64,000 nucleotides of DNA from Psychrobacter sp. 5A.1 (GCF_030407455.1 NZ_JASDDJ010000004.1:16769-80768), one strand, 5' to 3'; positions 47,955 to 57,543 are shown, numbered from the stretch's first letter. Notes: generated from the letters alone by a model not told the origin. A program made the numbers and translations.

Positions 47955-49205
47955 ATGAGCGCCAACCTAAGCACCACTTTTGATGATAAGAACACTGACA
48001 CATCGACATTAACCAATCCGACCTTAGTCCTAAACTGCGGATCGTCTTCCATCAAATACGCGTTGATTAGCGATGACAACTCTACTCGTATCACCGGTCT
48101 TGCCGAAAACTTAGGTCTTGATACTGCTCGTATTAAACACACCACTTTAAACGGTGATAAGCTAGAAATATCTATACCTGGTGGCCGTCATAAACTGGCG
48201 CTACAAAAAATCCTTGAGCTGCTAGAGCAATATCATTTCATCGCTGTCGGTCATCGGGTGGTACATGGAGGCCGTGAATACTCTGAAGCAGTTCGCGTTG
48301 ACGATCATGCATTAGAGGAAGTAAAACGCCTCAAAATACTAGCGCCACTACACAACCCTGCCAATGCTTTGGGTATCGAAGCGGTTCAAGCCATTTATCC
48401 TGATATGCCACAAGTCGTGGTATTTGACACCGCCTTTCACCAAACCATGCCACCTGTTGCCTTCCGTTATGCCTTGCCAAAATATCTATACGAAGAGCAC
48501 AAAATCCGTCGTTACGGCTTCCATGGCACCTCCCACGCCTATGTCTCAGAGCGTACCAGCCAACTTACCGAATCCACAGGCCCACACGGTTGGATAACGG
48601 CCCATCTCGGTAATGGTTGCTCAGCGACAGCCGTGTATGATGGCAAAAGTCTCGATACCAGTATGGGTCTGACTCCGCTTGAGGGACTCATGATGGGGAC
48701 ACGTAGCGGCGATGTAGACCCAAGCCTGCACATGCATTTGAAGCGTCAACTTGATATGAGCTTAGAAGAGACGGACAAAATGCTCAACAATGACAGTGGT
48801 CTGCTCGGCATCTCTGGCCTGTCCAATGACTTGCGCACCATCGAGCAAGCCGCCAGCGAAGGTCACAAAGATGCGCAGCTCGCTATCGAGATGTTCTGCT
48901 ACCGTGCTGGTAAATACCTCGCCAGCTTGAGCTGTGCGCTGCCTGAATTTACGGGTATTGTCTTCACTGGTGGTATCGGTGAAAACTCGGTCACCACGCG
49001 CGCCAGTATCTTAGCCGTCATGCGTCATTTCGGTATTAAGATGGACGCTGACAAAAATGCCAGCTTGGTCGGTGGTAAAGAAGGTAGCTTTCAAGCAGAG
49101 GGTAGCAGTGTCGAGCTGTGGGTCGTGCCAACGGACGAAGAGTACCGCATCGCCCAAGAAACTCGTCAGGCATTAAACTTAGGGACGGTTGATTATAATG
49201 CCTAG
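47955..49205 (+). CDS. ackA: Acetate kinase
   Basis: A 416-residue ASKHA-fold kinase interconverting acetyl phosphate and acetate with ATP. Motifs: LVLNCGSSSIKYAL, VGHRVVHGGREY, FDTAFHQTMP, YGFHGTSHAYV, GNGCSATAV, and FTGGIGENSVTTR. AAGGAT lies before the ATG. pta follows after about 130 bases, the usual ackA-pta pair. Confidence 0.96.
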   Translation: MSANLSTTFDDKNTDTSTLTNPTLVLNCGSSSIKYALISDDNSTRITGLAENLGLDTARIKHTTLNGDKLEISIPGGRHKLALQKILELLEQYHFIAVGHRVVHGGREYSEAVRVDDHALEEVKRLKILAPLHNPANALGIEAVQAIYPDMPQVVVFDTAFHQTMPPVAFRYALPKYLYEEHKIRRYGFHGTSHAYVSERTSQLTESTGPHGWITAHLGNGCSATAVYDGKSLDTSMGLTPLEGLMMGTRSGDVDPSLHMHLKRQLDMSLEETDKMLNNDSGLLGISGLSNDLRTIEQAASEGHKDAQLAIEMFCYRAGKYLASLSCALPEFTGIVFTGGIGENSVTTRASILAVMRHFGIKMDADKNASLVGGKEGSFQAEGSSVELWVVPTDEEYRIAQETRQALNLGTVDYNA

Positions 49206-49338
49206 CGCTTATTTTTCTAGACACTTATAAAGCGCTAATAACGAATGCAATAAAGTGATTGGTGTTTTTTATACTGCGCTCTTTTATGCCGCTCAGAATG
49301 ACTCGACGTTTAAAACAAAATAAATTGTAGGACATATT

Positions 49339-51486
49339 ATGCAGACCATTTTACTTGTTCCCATCAGCCGTGGTATCGGTGTGACATCAGCTGCGCTCGG
49401 ATTGATTCGTGCCTTTGATTACAACGGTATCAAAGCTGGCTTTATGAAGCCATTTCTGCAAGATGATACCTTAGATAAACAGCACAGCTTAGACAGCTCA
49501 AATGCATTGACCATGCATGCCTTTGGTCTAAAACCACCCAAATCAATCAGCCGTCAGCATGTCGAGCGTATGCTAGGTGATGACAATCTTGATGACTTGA
49601 TGGAAGAGGTTATTGCCAATTATCATACGATCGATGATGGTCATGACGTGATTATCTGTGAAGGTCTGGTACCGACCACGGAGACCTCTTACGCCTCACA
49701 AATCAACCGCGCACTGGCTCATGCTTTAGATGCCAAGATCATATTTGTCAGTACCGCTGATATTAGTCAACCTGCCTATTTGGCAGACAAACTGGATGTA
49801 CACGCCCGTGAGTTCGGCGGTGTCGTCGATTCGCGCACGCTGGGTGTGATTTTGATGCGGGTGCAAGATTTGCCCAACACGTTTGAAAACCAACCTGTCG
49901 CGCCTGGTGAGGCGATCGTCAGCTTGGATAATAATTTTATGCAGGCAGTGCAGCGATTATCGCCTTCGTTCAATACTGAGGCGTTTCGCCTTATCGGTGT
50001 TGTCCCATTTAGTGACTCACTGTCTGTGCCGCGTACGTGGGATATCGCCACCGAGCTTGATGCGACATGGCTCAATGTTGGAGAAGCAAAAACCCGTCGT
50101 ATCAACCGTATTAGCCTCACCGCTCGCTCGGTGTCACGCGTCAACGAAGTCTTTAAACGTGGTACGTTAATCGTCGTGCCTGGTGATCGTGATGACTTGC
50201 TACTCGCTGCTGGATTGGCCTGTATCAATGGGATTCCACTGGCAGGTTTGGTATTGACTGGCGGTATCGCACCAAGCGAGACAGTGGCTGAGCTTTGGCA
50301 ATCAGCGCTCAAAACTGGCATCCCTGTCATGAGTGTCGAAAGCGATAGCTATGAGACCGTACAAAGCCTCATGCACATGAGTGCTGAGATTCCAAATGAT
50401 GACACCGAACGCGCCGAAGAAGTGGCGCGTTATGTGGCCGCGCATTTGGATTTGAGCTGGATTAAAGAATACTTTAGTCGCAATCACGAGCCACGTTTGT
50501 CACCATCGGCCTTTCGCCATCAATTGGTCAAAAAATCACAGCAAGCCAAAAAACGCATTGTACTACCAGAAGGTTCTGAGCCACGTACCGTGGAGGCGGC
50601 TTGTATCTGTCAGAGTCGTGGCATCGCTAATTGCGTACTGCTGGCCAAGCGCAGTGATGTCGAACAAGTTGCCAAAAACCGTGATCTAACGTTGCCAGAA
50701 GGTCTAGAAATCATCGATCCTGACACCCTAGATATGAGCAAATATATCGCCGCCGTCGTAGCGCGCCGTAAGGGTAAAACCAACGAAGATGTCGCCGCTG
50801 AATACCTAAAAGACACCGTGTACCTCGGTACTATCATGCTTCAACTAGACGAAGTCGATGGTCTGGTCTCAGGCGCGATTCATACGACTGCCAATACCGT
50901 ACGTCCAGCGTTTCAATTGATCAAAACCGCACCGCAGTACTCGCTCGTGTCGTCAGTATTCTTTATGCTGTTGCCTGAGCAAGTGGTCGTCTACGGTGAC
51001 TGTGCAATCAACCCCGACCCCAATGCTGAAGAACTGGCTGAGATTGCCATTCAATCAGCTCAGTCTGCGGCGGCCTTCGGTATCGATCCAAAAGTCGCGA
51101 TGATCAGCTACTCGACTGGCTCATCAGGCACAGGCGCGGATGTCGAAAAAGTCGCCCGTGCGACCCAAATCGTTCGTGAGCGCGCACCAAACCTCAAAGT
51201 CGACGGCCCGCTACAGTATGATGCGGCATCTGTCATGAGTGTCGGCAAACAAAAAGCGCCTGACTCACCGGTCGCAGGTCAAGCCAATGTCTTTATTTTT
51301 CCTGATCTCAATACGGGTAACACAACGTATAAAGCGGTACAGCGCAGTGCCAACGTCGTCAGTGTCGGCCCTATGCTACAAGGTCTAAATAAACCAGTGA
51401 ATGATTTATCACGGGGTGCCTTGGTCGATGACATTATCTATACCATCGCGCTGACTGCCATTCAAGCGTCTAGCGACCTGATTTAA
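49339..51486 (+). CDS. pta: Phosphate acetyltransferase
   Basis: A 715-residue long-form Pta converting acetyl-CoA and phosphate to acetyl phosphate. The N-terminal P-loop-like domain (MQTILLVPISRGIGVTSAALGLIRAF, BioD-like), a DRTGG regulatory domain (about 215-330), and the C-terminal catalytic domain (about 390-715) with KKRIVLPEGSEPRTVEAA, SYSTGSSGTGADVEKV and GPLQYDAASV. With AckA it balances acetate and acetyl-CoA and sets acetyl phosphate levels. Confidence 0.96.
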   Translation: MQTILLVPISRGIGVTSAALGLIRAFDYNGIKAGFMKPFLQDDTLDKQHSLDSSNALTMHAFGLKPPKSISRQHVERMLGDDNLDDLMEEVIANYHTIDDGHDVIICEGLVPTTETSYASQINRALAHALDAKIIFVSTADISQPAYLADKLDVHAREFGGVVDSRTLGVILMRVQDLPNTFENQPVAPGEAIVSLDNNFMQAVQRLSPSFNTEAFRLIGVVPFSDSLSVPRTWDIATELDATWLNVGEAKTRRINRISLTARSVSRVNEVFKRGTLIVVPGDRDDLLLAAGLACINGIPLAGLVLTGGIAPSETVAELWQSALKTGIPVMSVESDSYETVQSLMHMSAEIPNDDTERAEEVARYVAAHLDLSWIKEYFSRNHEPRLSPSAFRHQLVKKSQQAKKRIVLPEGSEPRTVEAACICQSRGIANCVLLAKRSDVEQVAKNRDLTLPEGLEIIDPDTLDMSKYIAAVVARRKGKTNEDVAAEYLKDTVYLGTIMLQLDEVDGLVSGAIHTTANTVRPAFQLIKTAPQYSLVSSVFFMLLPEQVVVYGDCAINPDPNAEELAEIAIQSAQSAAAFGIDPKVAMISYSTGSSGTGADVEKVARATQIVRERAPNLKVDGPLQYDAASVMSVGKQKAPDSPVAGQANVFIFPDLNTGNTTYKAVQRSANVVSVGPMLQGLNKPVNDLSRGALVDDIIYTIALTAIQASSDLI

Positions 51487-51522
51487 TCCGCTGTAAAGAC
51501 AGATAATTCAAGCCCTTTATAT

Positions 51523-51553
51523 CGCCGACTGTCATCATGATGGTCGGTTTTTT
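51523..51553 (+). terminator. Terminator after pta
   Basis: CCGACTGTCATC and GATGGTCGG form the stem, followed by six T, about 40 bases after the pta stop. Confidence 0.85.
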
Positions 51554-51662
51554 ATTGCTGCACTGATGACAGATGCTCGTGTGCGCTCTACAATAACGCT
51601 ATCATCCTGTCATTTTACCTAAAAAAGGTCCGCTGATAAAAGAGTGAGCAGCACCAACGATA

Positions 51663-52613
51663 ATGTGCGCCTTATCTGCTTTTACACATTTATTTATGCC
51701 AAATACGAGCAATAGCCTTCAAGAAAAAGCCCCTGCACCTGCCATTCGTGCCTATCTTGGTGGCTCGTTTGATCCCGTACATAATGGTCATCTAGAAGTA
51801 GCGATGTCTGTCTATCAGCATCTGCTCCCCATCGCAACGCAGCTACAATGCACCCTGCACGTGTCCTTATTACCCAATGCACGCTCGCCATTTAAGACGC
51901 AAAGTACAGATCCTAGCCACCGCTTGGCCATGCTAAAGCTGGCGACACAAGAGACACCGATACACATCAGTGAACTGGAGCTGTGGCAAGCGCCGCCCGT
52001 CTATACGATCGATAGCGTACGCACTTTAAGACAGCGGCATCCTAACGACCGCTTGATATTTATCATGGGCATGGATGGCGCGCACAGTTTGGACAAATGG
52101 AAAGATGGATTACGGCTCACTGACTATGTCAATCTATGGGTGTTTAATCGTCAGAGCGGTCCTAATATGAGTGATGGCATTAGCGAGAAATTTTCTGACA
52201 GCACTATATCTTCTGAAAAGAATATAACGATTGCGCCAGATATTGCCACTCTACAATCGCAATTACCCCTGCCATTGCAACCCTATATAACCGACTCGCC
52301 CATTGATCTATTAACACCAAGCAATCAGCACTTAGCGAATAGTGCTGACTTGAAAAGCATCAATCAAGGACGCATTTATATAGATACGCGACCCATCACT
52401 GCCGTATCGAGCACACAAATACGCGAGCAGCTACAGCAACTGGCCAATCAATCAAATAAAATGCCAGTCGCTCAACGGCAAATCGCATCTATAGCGCCAA
52501 TAAATGATATCATTAGCAATACTGAATCCAATCCATTAGCTAAATGGCTAAATCCTGCTGTTTATCAATATATTATCGCCCATCAGCTATATTCTGCTGC
52601 TCAATTCCGTTAA
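51663..52613 (+). CDS. nadD: Nicotinate-nucleotide adenylyltransferase
   Basis: A 316-residue enzyme adenylating nicotinate mononucleotide to deamido-NAD. Nucleotidyltransferase motifs AYLGGSFDPVHNGHLEVA near residue 35 and the C-terminal VSSTQIREQL. Usual length is about 215; here a polar insertion of roughly 60-70 residues (about 168-235, after NLWVFNRQ) precedes RIYIDTRPITAVSST, and there is a ~30-residue N-terminal extension. A later in-frame ATG (MPNTSNSL, 51696) could be the true start. It pairs with rsfS, a common arrangement. Confidence 0.88.
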   Translation: MCALSAFTHLFMPNTSNSLQEKAPAPAIRAYLGGSFDPVHNGHLEVAMSVYQHLLPIATQLQCTLHVSLLPNARSPFKTQSTDPSHRLAMLKLATQETPIHISELELWQAPPVYTIDSVRTLRQRHPNDRLIFIMGMDGAHSLDKWKDGLRLTDYVNLWVFNRQSGPNMSDGISEKFSDSTISSEKNITIAPDIATLQSQLPLPLQPYITDSPIDLLTPSNQHLANSADLKSINQGRIYIDTRPITAVSSTQIREQLQQLANQSNKMPVAQRQIASIAPINDIISNTESNPLAKWLNPAVYQYIIAHQLYSAAQFR

Positions 52614-52744
52614 AATCGCCTTATCTGTGTCATTTTGCCTATCCTGTCTCCATGCGCGACTGACAATATATGATCAGTCGGATAAGACAAATTGACGTTT
52701 TACCCCTTTATTTTACATATTTACGATTCAAGAGATTAAAATTT

Positions 52745-53158
52745 ATGACCAACACCATGACTGAAGAACGCCTAACAGAATGCTTAACCCTAGTACAAAG
52801 CGCTCTAGATGATATGAAAGCAAAGAGCATCACTGTAATGAATGTAGAAGCATTGACTGACGTAACAGAGCGCATCATCATCGCTGATGGTACGTCTAAG
52901 CGCCATGTACGTGCGATGGCTGATAGCGTCGGTGCTGAAGCCAAGCAAGCGGGCTTTATGCCACTTGGCCGTGAAGGCGGTATCGACTCTGATTGGACGT
53001 TGATCGATTTGGGCGCAGTTGTCGTCCATATGATGACGCCACAAGCTCGTGAGTTCTATGACTTAGAAGGCCTATGGTCATCACCAGAGCAGTTGGCTGA
53101 GCTGGTCGCTGTACCGCGTGAAAAGAAAACTGCCGGTCGTCGTAACAAAAACAAATAA
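52745..53158 (+). CDS. rsfS: Ribosomal silencing factor RsfS
   Basis: A 137-residue protein that binds L14 on the 50S subunit and blocks subunit joining in starvation. Core: ITVMNVEALTDVTERIIIADGTSKRHVRAMAD, GFMPLGREGGIDSDWTLIDLGAVVVHMMTPQAREFYDLEGLW. The ATG at 52745 follows AAGAGA; 25 upstream codons in frame are excluded. It follows nadD and is closed by a terminator. Confidence 0.94.
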   Translation: MTNTMTEERLTECLTLVQSALDDMKAKSITVMNVEALTDVTERIIIADGTSKRHVRAMADSVGAEAKQAGFMPLGREGGIDSDWTLIDLGAVVVHMMTPQAREFYDLEGLWSSPEQLAELVAVPREKKTAGRRNKNK

Positions 53159-53203
53159 GCTTGTCAGTGACGATATTCGTTCAAAATTAAGAAACGCTCC
53201 ACC

Positions 53204-53237
53204 AAAAAGACCAGATGATTATTCTGGTCTTTTTTTT
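53204..53237 (+). terminator. Terminator after rsfS (copy 1 of a duplicated terminator)
   Basis: AGACCAG and CTGGTCT around TGATTATT, with A run before and seven or more T after. A 33-base stretch including this hairpin recurs identically at 54898-54931. Confidence 0.9.
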
Positions 53238-53312
53238 GTTCCGATATTTGGGCGTACTTGTGATGATAAAAAACTATGATGCGCTGTAATCTGTGAATTT
53301 TTGAATATAAGC

Positions 53313-53583
53313 TTAGGGTCTGTTGAACATTCAAATGTGGTGCTGGCAGTCACTATTTTTTAGGCAATATGCAGTGAAATTTTTGACGCCTAGTCATTCT
53401 AGGTTAAACAATTTCGCCATATATTGGCAGAAAAGAGTACTGCCCTGAAAGGCTGATGCTAAAATCACCCCAAATGTTGTTGCAATCCTAGTTAAGGTCT
53501 CGACATTATCGTCGGCTTGCGCCTAATTTGGTGCAATTTTAGCAATCAGCAGCCCTAATATTTGAATGTTCAACAGACCCTAA
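53313..53583 (+). repeat. MITE-like element, family G (271 bp)
   Basis: An element with 24-base perfect terminal inverted repeats (the outer part is TTAGGGTCTGTTGAACATTC) around about 220 bases with no open reading frame of note. Flanked by TA. Probably a non-autonomous derivative of an insertion sequence. It sits between rsfS and the AhpD-like gene, inside the segment bounded by duplicated terminators. Confidence 0.88.
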
Positions 53584-53695
53584 ATGAATGGGCTTATAAA
53601 AGTTGTATAACAGGATAAAAAGTCGATTTTTTCCAATTATTCCTATCTATTGGACAATATACTTAGTGACAGTTATTTATCCATTAGGAACAACT

Positions 53696-54145
53696 ATGAA
53701 AAGAGCGAATTACTACAATATCGAGCCTGAGCTAGTTAACTACTTGGTGGATCAAGAAGCACTGATCAAAAAAAAGGTAGAGGCGAGCTTTGGGTTAACA
53801 ATTTGGGAACTGGTGAAGTTAAGAGCGTCACAGTTAAATAAATGTGCTTATTGTTTGGCTATGCATAGTGCGCAAGCCCTAGAATACGGTGAGAGCATGA
53901 ACCGAATTATTGCCCTTAGTGCATGGCAAGATGCACCCCTTTATAATGATAAAGAACGTACAGCATTAGCACTTTGTGAAAAATTGACCCTATCACAGAA
54001 TATTGATGATGACTTTTATCTCGCTCTTACTGAGGTATTTGATCAACAAAGCTTAGTTACTCTAACTGTGGCTATTAATGCTATAAATAGTTGGAATCGT
54101 ATAGTCAAAATGTTTAAACCTACAGTCAAGTTTAATGAACAATAA
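53696..54145 (+). CDS. AhpD-like carboxymuconolactone decarboxylase family protein
   Basis: A 149-residue all-helical protein with the AhpD-type redox motif in LNKCAYCLAMHSAQAL (Cys-x-x-Cys-x-x-x-His) and the C-terminal AINSWNRI. Family members act as alkylhydroperoxidases or other thiol-dependent enzymes; the substrate here is unknown. The ATG at 53696 follows TAGGA. The gene overlaps the next (AraC) gene by 11 bases, implying coupled expression. The sequence appears more AT-rich than its neighbours, which with the flanking repeats suggests acquisition. Confidence 0.87.
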   Translation: MKRANYYNIEPELVNYLVDQEALIKKKVEASFGLTIWELVKLRASQLNKCAYCLAMHSAQALEYGESMNRIIALSAWQDAPLYNDKERTALALCEKLTLSQNIDDDFYLALTEVFDQQSLVTLTVAINAINSWNRIVKMFKPTVKFNEQ

Positions 54146-54872
54146 CCTATTACTTGAGCTTTATAGCCCAACAGGCGATATTGCTAATTATATACAAGCA
54201 ATTTGGTTTGCTAACGCTCCATTTTCAGGGGAGAGCTGGCTCCCCTGCGATGGCGCGAAAGGAGTTATATTCTTGATTTCAGGTCAGCTTGAATTAGCAG
54301 GAATAAGATTGCAACTGCCCTACTTTATGCAAACCATATCAACACAATCAAAAAAAGTAACGTTTACCAGTGGCACCGTTTTTTGCGGGATCAGATTTAG
54401 GCCTGCAGGACTTGCTCATCTACAAAAGGTTAACCACGCCCTAGTTGCCCCTGCAACCCTTACAAAGATTGCGCAAAGGCTTGATAAAGACGCTAACTTA
54501 GATTCGTTTATTGACTTGCTGTCGACGTATCTCAATGCGCCAAAAAAACCTCACCATACTATTGAGCAAACACAACAGTTAATTCACAATATAATTAACC
54601 TTACCCCGCTCAATACGGCCTACGACAATAGCCCTAAAGGTAAACGTCAGTTAGAACGTTACGTTAAAAACACCTGTGGGATCACTGCAAAACATCTTGC
54701 ACGCATTTATAGAGTCAGACAAGCCAAACAACTTATCAAAGCGGACCCACAGTTGAGCTTGGCGCAACTGGCTCTTGAGTGTGGGTTTACTGACCAATCT
54801 CATTTAAACAACGAGTTCAATGCCATTTTACGAATAACCCCTGCAAGATATAGAAAGCTCATTCATAAATGA
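54135..54872 (+). CDS. AraC-family regulator of the AhpD-like gene pair
   Basis: A 245-residue regulator. N-terminal sensing domain (ANYIQAIWFANAPFSGESWLPCDGAKGVIFLISG, with FCGIRFRPAGLAHL), C-terminal double HTH (about 165-240: RQLERYVKNTCGITAKHLARIYRVRQAKQLIK and LAQLALECGFTDQSHLNNEFNAI). It overlaps the AhpD-like gene by 11 bases and probably controls it. The ligand is unknown. An identical copy of the rsfS terminator lies 26 bases after its stop. Confidence 0.85.
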   Translation: MNNNLLLELYSPTGDIANYIQAIWFANAPFSGESWLPCDGAKGVIFLISGQLELAGIRLQLPYFMQTISTQSKKVTFTSGTVFCGIRFRPAGLAHLQKVNHALVAPATLTKIAQRLDKDANLDSFIDLLSTYLNAPKKPHHTIEQTQQLIHNIINLTPLNTAYDNSPKGKRQLERYVKNTCGITAKHLARIYRVRQAKQLIKADPQLSLAQLALECGFTDQSHLNNEFNAILRITPARYRKLIHK

Positions 54873-54897
54873 GATACTGCATTTTTGCTGTACGGTA

Positions 54898-54931
54898 AAA
54901 AAAGACCAGATGATTATTCTGGTCTTTTTTT
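54898..54931 (+). terminator. Terminator after the AraC gene (copy 2 of a duplicated terminator)
   Basis: Same hairpin as at 53204-53237, including the loop TGATTATT and T run; flanking sequences on both sides differ. Confidence 0.9.
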
Positions 54932-55063
54932 ATGTAAAAATAAGCAGTTCTGTATCAGTACACGCACTGATAAATATTCTGAAAATGGTTCAAGATTAGG
55001 CTAAGATATCAGCAACCAGTCAGCATTACTGCCTAAAAAAATAACCAACCATCAGAGCGGCTT

Positions 55064-55852
55064 ATGAGCACAGAACCGATGATATCTACGTTACCAGCAA
55101 CGGCACAAAGCAAGCCAGACTTTAACCAAGACCTGCCACTACATATCGCCAACTTAACCTGCGTCCGCGCTGGTAAAGCGATGCCATTTGCCCGCGAAGA
55201 GATGAGCGCCATTGATAAAGCACCAATCAAAGCGCCTGTTGCGGTCAACTTCATGGGCCTCGCCACTGATGAGCAAGCTGATCGCAAACATCATGGTGGC
55301 CCGCTAAAAGCCGTGCATCAACTGGCACCTGCGACTTATGAAAAAATCAATACAGCGTTCAGTCTAAAGGTACGCGTCGGTACATTGGGCGAAAACCTCA
55401 CGACCGAATCTGTCAATGGCCTACCGGAAATGACTGAGTCTACGGTTTGCATTGGTGATGTTTTTCAATATGGTGGATATTTTGAAAACGGACAAGATAA
55501 TAGTAATGATGGTGATAGCGTTCAGCTACGCATCGTTCAACCGCGTCGCCCCTGCTACAAAATTAACGACCAAATTGGACAGTTTACCAAAGTACCAAAT
55601 ATCGCGGCATGGGTAAGCAAACAAGGTATCTCTGGCTGGTACTTTCAAGTGGTACGCGATGGCTTGATTAACGCTGATTTGCCAGTTTATTTAATCGAGC
55701 GCCCCTATCCGTTTGCCACGCTTGAAAAGTTATGGCAATTGGCCAATTCTAAAGAAAAATATGATGCAGAGTTGATTGAGCCATGGCTCGCGATTGAGTG
55801 TTTGGAGGAGAGTTGGAAGAAAGTGTTGGCTAAGAAGATTCGGGGCTGTTGA
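55064..55852 (+). CDS. MOSC-domain protein, YiiM-like
   Basis: A 262-residue MOSC protein. Family motifs: DEQADRKHHGGPLKAVHQLA, GTLGENLTT, CIGDVFQYGG, VQPRRPCYKIN with the conserved molybdenum-ligand-type Cys, and GISGWYFQVVRDG. E. coli YiiM reduces N-hydroxylated purines and amidoximes with a molybdenum cofactor. The ~30-residue N-terminal part and an Asn/Asp-rich insertion are extra. The downstream AraC gene follows closely. Confidence 0.9.
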   Translation: MSTEPMISTLPATAQSKPDFNQDLPLHIANLTCVRAGKAMPFAREEMSAIDKAPIKAPVAVNFMGLATDEQADRKHHGGPLKAVHQLAPATYEKINTAFSLKVRVGTLGENLTTESVNGLPEMTESTVCIGDVFQYGGYFENGQDNSNDGDSVQLRIVQPRRPCYKINDQIGQFTKVPNIAAWVSKQGISGWYFQVVRDGLINADLPVYLIERPYPFATLEKLWQLANSKEKYDAELIEPWLAIECLEESWKKVLAKKIRGC

Positions 55853-55888
55853 ACCTCAAATGTATACTCAGCACAAAGGATCACGCGC

Positions 55889-56626
55889 TTGAAACACACC
55901 ATGTCTTACTTCGCCCCTGGTATGGTCATCGCTTATGGTCATGCCATTGATGCAAAGCTGCATAAGCACAAGCTGTGGCAACTTTGTCTCCCAAGTGCAG
56001 CGAGCATATTGAACAATCAACCCTTGATGACAAGCACAATTATTCGTCCTAATGTCTTACATCAGCTCACCATGCCCACAGGCTGGGTGATACTGGCTGA
56101 ACCAGAAAGCCTATTAGGTGAAGTCATTGATGAGATGTCTGGACAACATTCCTTAACACTGCCAATCATACAGTCAGATGCCAAAATAGACTCATTATTT
56201 GAGCAGCTCAACGAGTTTCCAACACTCGTCGCCGCAATCAAGCACAATCCTTACCAATGTCAAGATGTGCGCTTATCCATTCTATTATCACGATTGGATG
56301 CTTGCCTAGAGGGCAGCTGTTTGAAGCCTGACCAATGGCGTGCCAAGGACGTTGCAGACTGGCTGGCGCTATCTGAAAGTCGGTTTTTGCATTTGATAAA
56401 AGCTGAGTTCGGCATCGCATGGCGTCCTTACCTATTATGGCGACGTCTCATCTGTGCGCTACAGGCCATTAAAAGCGGTCAAAATGCCACGGCTGCCGCC
56501 TATTTAGCAGGGTTTAGCGATAGCGCCCATCTTAGCCGCACACTCAAAAGCACCTTTGGTATGACCAGCAAACAACTCTTGCACAGCTTTGGATCAACGC
56601 AGCCAGTTTATTCAATTATTGAATGA
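55889..56626 (+). CDS. AraC-family regulator
   Basis: A 245-residue protein: N-terminal cupin-like region (HKHKLWQLCLPSAASI, TMPTGWVILAEP) and C-terminal HTH_18-type domain (about 150-240, LSESRFLHLIKAEFGIAWRPYLLWRRLICALQAI and AAAYLAGFSDSAHLSRTLKSTFGM). The start is TTG at 55889 with AAAGGA upstream or ATG at 55901; I give the former. Flanked by the YiiM-like gene and a transglutaminase-like gene; targets unknown. Confidence 0.83.
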   Translation: MKHTMSYFAPGMVIAYGHAIDAKLHKHKLWQLCLPSAASILNNQPLMTSTIIRPNVLHQLTMPTGWVILAEPESLLGEVIDEMSGQHSLTLPIIQSDAKIDSLFEQLNEFPTLVAAIKHNPYQCQDVRLSILLSRLDACLEGSCLKPDQWRAKDVADWLALSESRFLHLIKAEFGIAWRPYLLWRRLICALQAIKSGQNATAAAYLAGFSDSAHLSRTLKSTFGMTSKQLLHSFGSTQPVYSIIE

Positions 56627-56665
56627 TTTTTGTCTTCATACTGTCCGAAACTCTAGGAGGACAAC

Positions 56666-57382
56666 ATGACCATTCAATATACAAAACGTACTGCTATGCT
56701 TAACTTTCAGCAAGCCAGCATTCAACAACTCATCGATCAGCGTGGTTGGCATTCTCTACCGCAAAAGCAAGCGGTGCGTGAGGTATACTATTTTGTACGT
56801 GATGAGATAAAGTTCGGCTACAATCGTCATGATCGCATCGAGGCCAGTGAGGTATTAAAAGATGGCTATGGTCAATGCAATACCAAAAGCACGCTTTTTA
56901 TGGCTTTATTGCGCGCACTGAATGTGCCTTGTCGCTTGCATGGCTTTACCATCTATAATGAATTGCAGCGTGGTGCCATTCCAAGCTATTTGATGCCGCT
57001 CGCACCGAAACGTATCCTGCACAGCTGGGTCGAAGTTTTGCTGGATGACGATTGGATTGATGTAGAAGGTTTTATTATCGATCAAGCGTTTTTGACGCAA
57101 GTACAACGCGCCCACCCTGATAGAAAAAGCTTTAGTGGTTATGGTGTCGCAGTGCCATGCTTACAAAATCCCGCCAATGAGTTTGACAATGGCAGCACCT
57201 ACATTCAAGCTGAGGGTATCGCTGATGATTTTGGCCGATTTGATAGTCCAGATGCTTTTTATGCGCAGTATGGTAGCAATTTGCGCGGACTAAAAAAGTG
57301 GGCTTTTCGCTATTTACTCAGACATTTGATGAATCGCAACCTTGAGCAGATACGCCAATATGGTATCAAAGTCTCCAAATAG
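56666..57382 (+). CDS. Transglutaminase-like cysteine protease-fold protein
   Basis: A 238-residue protein with a transglutaminase-like core: Cys in DGYGQCNTKSTLFMALLRAL, His in ILHSWVEVLLDDDW, Asp in WIDVEGFIID. These form the Cys-His-Asp triad. GGAGG lies before the ATG. Substrate is not predictable; such proteins are often peptidases. No signal peptide. Confidence 0.83.
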   Translation: MTIQYTKRTAMLNFQQASIQQLIDQRGWHSLPQKQAVREVYYFVRDEIKFGYNRHDRIEASEVLKDGYGQCNTKSTLFMALLRALNVPCRLHGFTIYNELQRGAIPSYLMPLAPKRILHSWVEVLLDDDWIDVEGFIIDQAFLTQVQRAHPDRKSFSGYGVAVPCLQNPANEFDNGSTYIQAEGIADDFGRFDSPDAFYAQYGSNLRGLKKWAFRYLLRHLMNRNLEQIRQYGIKVSK

Positions 57383-57543
57383 CGAGGCAATCAGACATTT
57401 TTTGAACAGGCATTGCTGATCGCTAACATTATTCCAAACAAGGTGTGAGACAACGATAAGTCTTATACCTTAACTGGTTTTGTGACCCACTGCTTATATA
57501 GGGCAGGGACAACCCTAACATCAGCTCACAGAGAAAGCATTTC

